Positions 32,701 through 35,860 of a stretch of DNA of 35,860 nucleotides are shown in pieces; within the stretch, counting starts at the first letter, position 1, and every line of letters begins with the position of its first letter. The DNA lies in the NCBI GenBank assembly GCA_964561605.1, contig CAZLQD010000044.1:1-35860 (forward strand), given 5' to 3'. The position numbers were made by a program, and so were the translations under genes. This stretch comes from JALUZX01 sp964561605. Its GTDB lineage: Bacteria > Planctomycetota > UBA1135 > JALUZX01. The notes under the pieces are model-generated. The model was given only the letters and a program-made list of their open reading frames with translations, ran no database searches and was not told the DNA's origin.

Positions 32701-35424
32701 CTATCGAATCCTAATCTCCAGGGCGTCCGATGCGCTGAAAGTACCGAGACCGCCGCAGGAGGCGGTGTTGGCCCAGAGGGCCTGGGCGGTGAAGATCCCT
32801 CCCCTGCTCCCTTGGGGAAGGGGGAGCTTGACCACAGCCTTCCCCTCTTTGCCGGAGACAAGGGGGAGGGCCACAAAGCTGGGTACCGGGTCCACCCAGA
32901 GGGTGACTCCCAGGACGGGGATCCCCTTAGCAAAGGCCCTCACTCCCAGCAACAGGGCCCCGAAAGACGACGGCGGCGCCTTCCAGCACTCCAGCCCGAA
33001 GGCCTTGCTCCCGGCCAGGGGATCGGACTGGACGTAAAGAGCCGGATCCCCCAGGCAGGAAGGCGTCCCGTCTCCGACGCGGGTCACACCGACTTTTTCT
33101 GTCCTCAAGGAAGCCAGAAATGAAACCACGGACCAATTCGGGTACGAATACGGAGGAAGCTTCGCCCCTGCCGTCCGATTCCATGCCCCGGGGGTGGTAG
33201 GAAAATCCGGGGCCGCCGTCCAGCCTCCTAGAACAACCCGCCCGTTGGGATCCAGGGCAATCGAGGAGGGACGGTCGTCTCCTTTCTTTCCCCCAAGGAG
33301 AGTGGAATATAGGAGTCTCCGCCCCAGGGAATCGAACATGGTGACGAAACCGTCCGTCCTACCCATCTTGGGTCCTGTGGTCCGAAATTTCCTGTCCCAT
33401 GCGCCTGGCGTGGTGGGGAAATCGGGGGAAAACGTTTCCCCTATAAGGAAAGCCCGCCCGCGCGCATCCACGGCCAGACCACAACACCGCTCCAGCACAG
33501 TTCCACCCAAGTAGGTGGAAAAAACCAGGAACCTGAGATAAGGATCCATCCTGGCCAGAAAAGACTTGCAAGAACTATTCGTTCTATCCCAAACATTGGG
33601 TGTCGTCGGAAAGTCTGGTGACGACGTATACCCAGCAATGTAGACCGTCCCGTTGGGGCCGACCTTGAGTTGAGGGGAGTATTCAAAACCTTTTCCCCCA
33701 AGGTAGGTGGAGGCCACGATCTTCATGGTCTTGGGATCGAACCGGGAGAGGAAAACATCACTGCGCCCACCTTGAAAAGAAGTGCAAAAGGCTCCTTGCG
33801 TCACGGGATAGTCGGGTGAGTCAGTAAACCCTGTAAAGTAGATCTCTCCTTTCGGCCCCAGGGCCATGCCCCCCAAAGTGTCCTCCTTCTTCCCACCCAG
33901 GTAGGTGGAATAAAGAAGCTTGGAGGCCCGGGCGTCGAAACGGGCAAGAAAACAATCCCCCAACCCCCCCAGGTAGGTCCTGCTCCAGGCGCCCGGGGTG
34001 GTGGGGAAATCGAGGGAACCGGTCCGTCCTCCCACCAGGATGGTCCCTCCAGGCTCCAGGAGAAGGCCATAACCTGATTCCCACCAGGCCCCGCCAAGGA
34101 AGGTGGAAAAAAGAAGCTTGCTCCCCCGTCCATCGAAGGCTCCCAGGAAACAATCCTCGTAGAAGCTCAATTTGCCGTTGTTGTTGTAAACCCTGTCCCA
34201 GGCGCCAGGGGTGGTAGGCAGGTCGGGGGACCAAGTCCGGCCCACGAAGACGATCCTTCCATCCTTTCCCAGGACCAGGTTGTAAATCAGGTCATCTCCG
34301 CTTCCCCCGAAAAAAGTGGCAAAGACGAGGCGGGATCCTGTCGAATCCAGGCAGGCGACCAGGCCTTCATGCTTTCCTTTTCTCTTCGTGCTGTAGGCAC
34401 CGGCCGTGGTGGGAAAATTGGGCGAAGTCGTGTATCCACAGGAAACCCAATTCCCCCGGGCATCCCTTTTCAAGGCGAAAACCATATTTCTCGGATCTCC
34501 CCCAAAAAAAGTGGAGAACTGGAGATCGGGGTCGATGAAAAGTCGGCCTTTCCGAATCCATCCTTCTTCCTGGAATCCAAACCGGCCCCCACCTAAGAGC
34601 ACATACCTGACCCGGACTTTTCGGGGCTTCCCCCCCCTTCCCTCCTCCCAGGCCGCGGGGGGAGCCTGCCTCACCGGACCCAGGGCCGTCTCCAGGACAA
34701 GGGCGCCGTCGGCCCCGATCTTCATCCCCTTCGCCCCTTCCACCTGGAGGACCACCCTGCCCAGGTCGGCCCCGGGCCCCAGGACCAGGTCGTATTCGAA
34801 TCCCCCCTTCCCTTCCCGCATCCGGAACTCCACTCCCGGATAGAGCCCAGATCCGCACACCATGCCAAAGCCCGGAAGACCCGTCTTCCACCCCTTGGGA
34901 TCCTTCCCCAGGAAAAAATTGTAGGCCCCGGGAAGCTTATTCCTCCCCTCCAGCTCCGCCGGACCGAAGGTGTTCAAGAAACGAAACTTCAAGGCCACCC
35001 CGCGGATCTCCTCGTCTTCCCCCCGGCGGGGGAACCGGATGCCTTGGCCCGGGCCCAGTTCCTTTCCGGGCAGTCTCTCCAGGAGAGAGAGGGTCCAGCC
35101 CCTCTCCTCCAGGAAAACCGAGGCCCTCCCCCGGACCGCCCGATACCGGAACTCCCCCTTCCACTGGCCCCGGTTCTCCAAAAAAACGGTCCCGCCTTCC
35201 AGGGCCGAAATCTTCCCAAGAGCCTTTTCTGATCTCATTCCATACCCAGCCGGGAGATTTGGTTTTCCCCCCCTTGTCGAAACCCCCCCCCCTTTCCCCA
35301 AAAAAAGCCCCCCCCCCCTCAAACGAACCACCCCCAACCCCAATAAGCCGATCAAAAACCTAGCGGCTCCCCCGGTTGGCTTCGCCTCTTTTCCCATTTC
35401 AAGGTTTCCCATCTCTTTCTCCAT
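32701..35424 (-). CDS. Secreted SBBP-repeat (beta-propeller-like) protein
   Basis: The 907-aa protein has a hydrophobic ARFLIGLLGLGVV near residue 21 that may be part of an export signal. Next comes a DUF7948-like domain (about 75-310), then seven repeats marked by SPDFPTTPGAWDR-type motifs and TYLGG or TFLGG strands (about 320-780). The C-terminal ~120 residues (VGDGTPSCLGDPALYVQSD to SASDALEIRI) look like a domain I associate with secreted planctomycete proteins. AAGGAGGG lies before the ATG at 35424. Four homopolymer runs at 35267-35318 lie in the codons just after the hydrophobic segment, so the exact N-terminus and frame deserve checking; a later in-frame ATG exists at 35241. Confidence 0.8.
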   Translation of the reverse strand: MEKEMGNLEMGKEAKPTGGAARFLIGLLGLGVVRLRGGGLFLGKGGGVSTRGGKPNLPAGYGMRSEKALGKISALEGGTVFLENRGQWKGEFRYRAVRGRASVFLEERGWTLSLLERLPGKELGPGQGIRFPRRGEDEEIRGVALKFRFLNTFGPAELEGRNKLPGAYNFFLGKDPKGWKTGLPGFGMVCGSGLYPGVEFRMREGKGGFEYDLVLGPGADLGRVVLQVEGAKGMKIGADGALVLETALGPVRQAPPAAWEEGRGGKPRKVRVRYVLLGGGRFGFQEEGWIRKGRLFIDPDLQFSTFFGGDPRNMVFALKRDARGNWVSCGYTTSPNFPTTAGAYSTKRKGKHEGLVACLDSTGSRLVFATFFGGSGDDLIYNLVLGKDGRIVFVGRTWSPDLPTTPGAWDRVYNNNGKLSFYEDCFLGAFDGRGSKLLFSTFLGGAWWESGYGLLLEPGGTILVGGRTGSLDFPTTPGAWSRTYLGGLGDCFLARFDARASKLLYSTYLGGKKEDTLGGMALGPKGEIYFTGFTDSPDYPVTQGAFCTSFQGGRSDVFLSRFDPKTMKIVASTYLGGKGFEYSPQLKVGPNGTVYIAGYTSSPDFPTTPNVWDRTNSSCKSFLARMDPYLRFLVFSTYLGGTVLERCCGLAVDARGRAFLIGETFSPDFPTTPGAWDRKFRTTGPKMGRTDGFVTMFDSLGRRLLYSTLLGGKKGDDRPSSIALDPNGRVVLGGWTAAPDFPTTPGAWNRTAGAKLPPYSYPNWSVVSFLASLRTEKVGVTRVGDGTPSCLGDPALYVQSDPLAGSKAFGLECWKAPPSSFGALLLGVRAFAKGIPVLGVTLWVDPVPSFVALPLVSGKEGKAVVKLPLPQGSRGGIFTAQALWANTASCGGLGTFSASDALEIRIR
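35267..35318 (-). repeat. Cluster of four homopolymer runs inside the SBBP gene
   Basis: On the coding (minus) strand there are G11 (35318-35308), T7 (35306-35300), G10 (35292-35283) and G7 (35273-35267) within 52 bases. All lie within codons about 36-53 of the predicted SBBP protein. Length changes by slippage would shift the frame. The frame is open as given. Confidence 0.8.
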
Positions 35425-35456
35425 AATTTTCCCTCCTTCTCCAAACAGAAAAGGGC

Positions 35457-35492
35457 CTTCCCGGGCCCAAGTTTCTGCCCAGGCCCGGGAAG
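35457..35492 (-). terminator. Strong hairpin between the partial gene and the SBBP gene
   Basis: CTTCCCGGGCC (35457-35467) and GGCCCGGGAAG (35482-35492) form a perfect 11-bp stem with a 14-nt loop. Reading on the minus strand it is followed by GGCCCTTTTCTGTTT, giving a short T-run. It would end transcription of the upstream partial gene or attenuate read-through into the SBBP gene, whose ATG is 32 nt beyond the stem. Confidence 0.55.
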
Positions 35493-35511
35493 AATTTTAA
35501 TTTAACAAGGT

Positions 35512-35860
35512 TTATTGTTTCTTCCAACGGATCCTGAATCTTTTCCTGATCCAATCCTTGGCTTTCTCTTCTGCATTAAGCACGTCTTCCAGCCCGGCAG
35601 GTTTGGAAAGCTTGATCGAAGGTGGTTGGTAACTGGACCCCTTTGCCCCTTCGGGGTCTTGCCCCTCCACACATAGCCAGGTCTGGAGGTTGCTGTAGGG
35701 AGAGCCCGTGCCGGCGTTCACCTGGCAGTTGAAGCGCATACCGAGATGAACCGTGTCCGGGAGGAAATCCGGCCCCCCCGTGGTGGCGTCACCCCAACCC
35801 CATGGATTGACCGAATAATTGCTTGTTCCCGAAAACCCAATGGGACCGAATTGGATGGGG
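35512..35860 (-). CDS. C-terminal part of an unknown protein, cut by the window edge
   Basis: The minus frame is open from the window edge to a stop at 35512, giving at least 115 residues with no certain start inside. It reads FGPIGFSGTSNYSVNPWGWG near the edge, then LGMRFNCQV, LQTWLCVEG, and ends in a basic tail, RKRFRIRWKKQ. GC content is lower than in most of the window, as in the SBBP gene. The N-terminal part resembles a secreted beta-structured protein rich in Gly, Ser and Asn; I cannot name it. It is the upstream neighbour of the SBBP gene on the same strand, with a strong hairpin between. Confidence 0.6.
   Translation of the reverse strand, partial: PIQFGPIGFSGTSNYSVNPWGWGDATTGGPDFLPDTVHLGMRFNCQVNAGTGSPYSNLQTWLCVEGQDPEGAKGSSYQPPSIKLSKPAGLEDVLNAEEKAKDWIRKRFRIRWKKQ

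Overview
The window is GC-rich, compact bacterial chromosomal DNA. It holds about 21 convincing protein genes, one partial gene at the right edge and one tRNA. Many products are exported or lipid-anchored: a lipid-transport ABC system, TPR lipoproteins, secreted glycosidase-like proteins and an SBBP-repeat protein. The SBBP protein ends in a C-terminal domain that I associate from memory with secreted proteins of GC-rich Planctomycetota. A planctomycete or a close relative is therefore my best guess, but no rRNA or marker comparison is possible here. Genes are tightly packed; at least five neighbouring pairs share 4-bp ATGA or GTGA stop/start overlaps, which suggests translational coupling.

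Layout. Bases 1-1012 have no convincing gene but are dense in structure: two related ~55-nt hairpins, further stem-loops and a degenerate 46-49 bp tandem repeat. Next comes a minus-strand Mla-type lipid-transport operon (STAS-MlaE fusion, MlaF, MlaD, PqiC-like auxiliary lipoprotein; 4722 down to 1013). Divergent from it is a plus-strand pair of TPR proteins (4956-10006), the first internally duplicated and the second carrying a third, related copy of the same module. A minus-strand unknown gene (10020-10688) and a plus-strand secreted six-hairpin-glycosidase-like protein (10834-13680) follow. Then come a sirtuin coupled to an orphan anti-sigma-like membrane protein (minus), an adenosine deaminase coupled to an M32 carboxypeptidase (plus) and purD (minus).

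Right half. tRNA-Pro(TGG) precedes a C45-type acyltransferase/hydrolase lipoprotein. A minus-strand oxidative-stress pair follows: a PerR-like Fur regulator and a clade-3-like catalase, with a related short motif upstream of each. Further right are a CapA-like lipoprotein, a GH130 mannoside phosphorylase/hydrolase, and divergently a GH38 alpha-mannosidase coupled to a sodium:solute symporter. The GH130-GH38 spacer carries a perfect 18-bp palindrome that looks like a sugar-repressor operator, so this block is read as a mannoside/glycan use locus. The window ends with the SBBP protein, whose N-terminal coding region contains G11, T7, G10 and G7 runs within about 50 bases, and with a truncated unknown gene.

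The points most worth a second look are the homopolymer cluster (possible phase variation, or an assembly error), the twin hairpins with different but still paired inner arms, the 1-kb repeat region beyond the mla operon, the triplicated TPR module, and the orphan anti-sigma/sirtuin pair.
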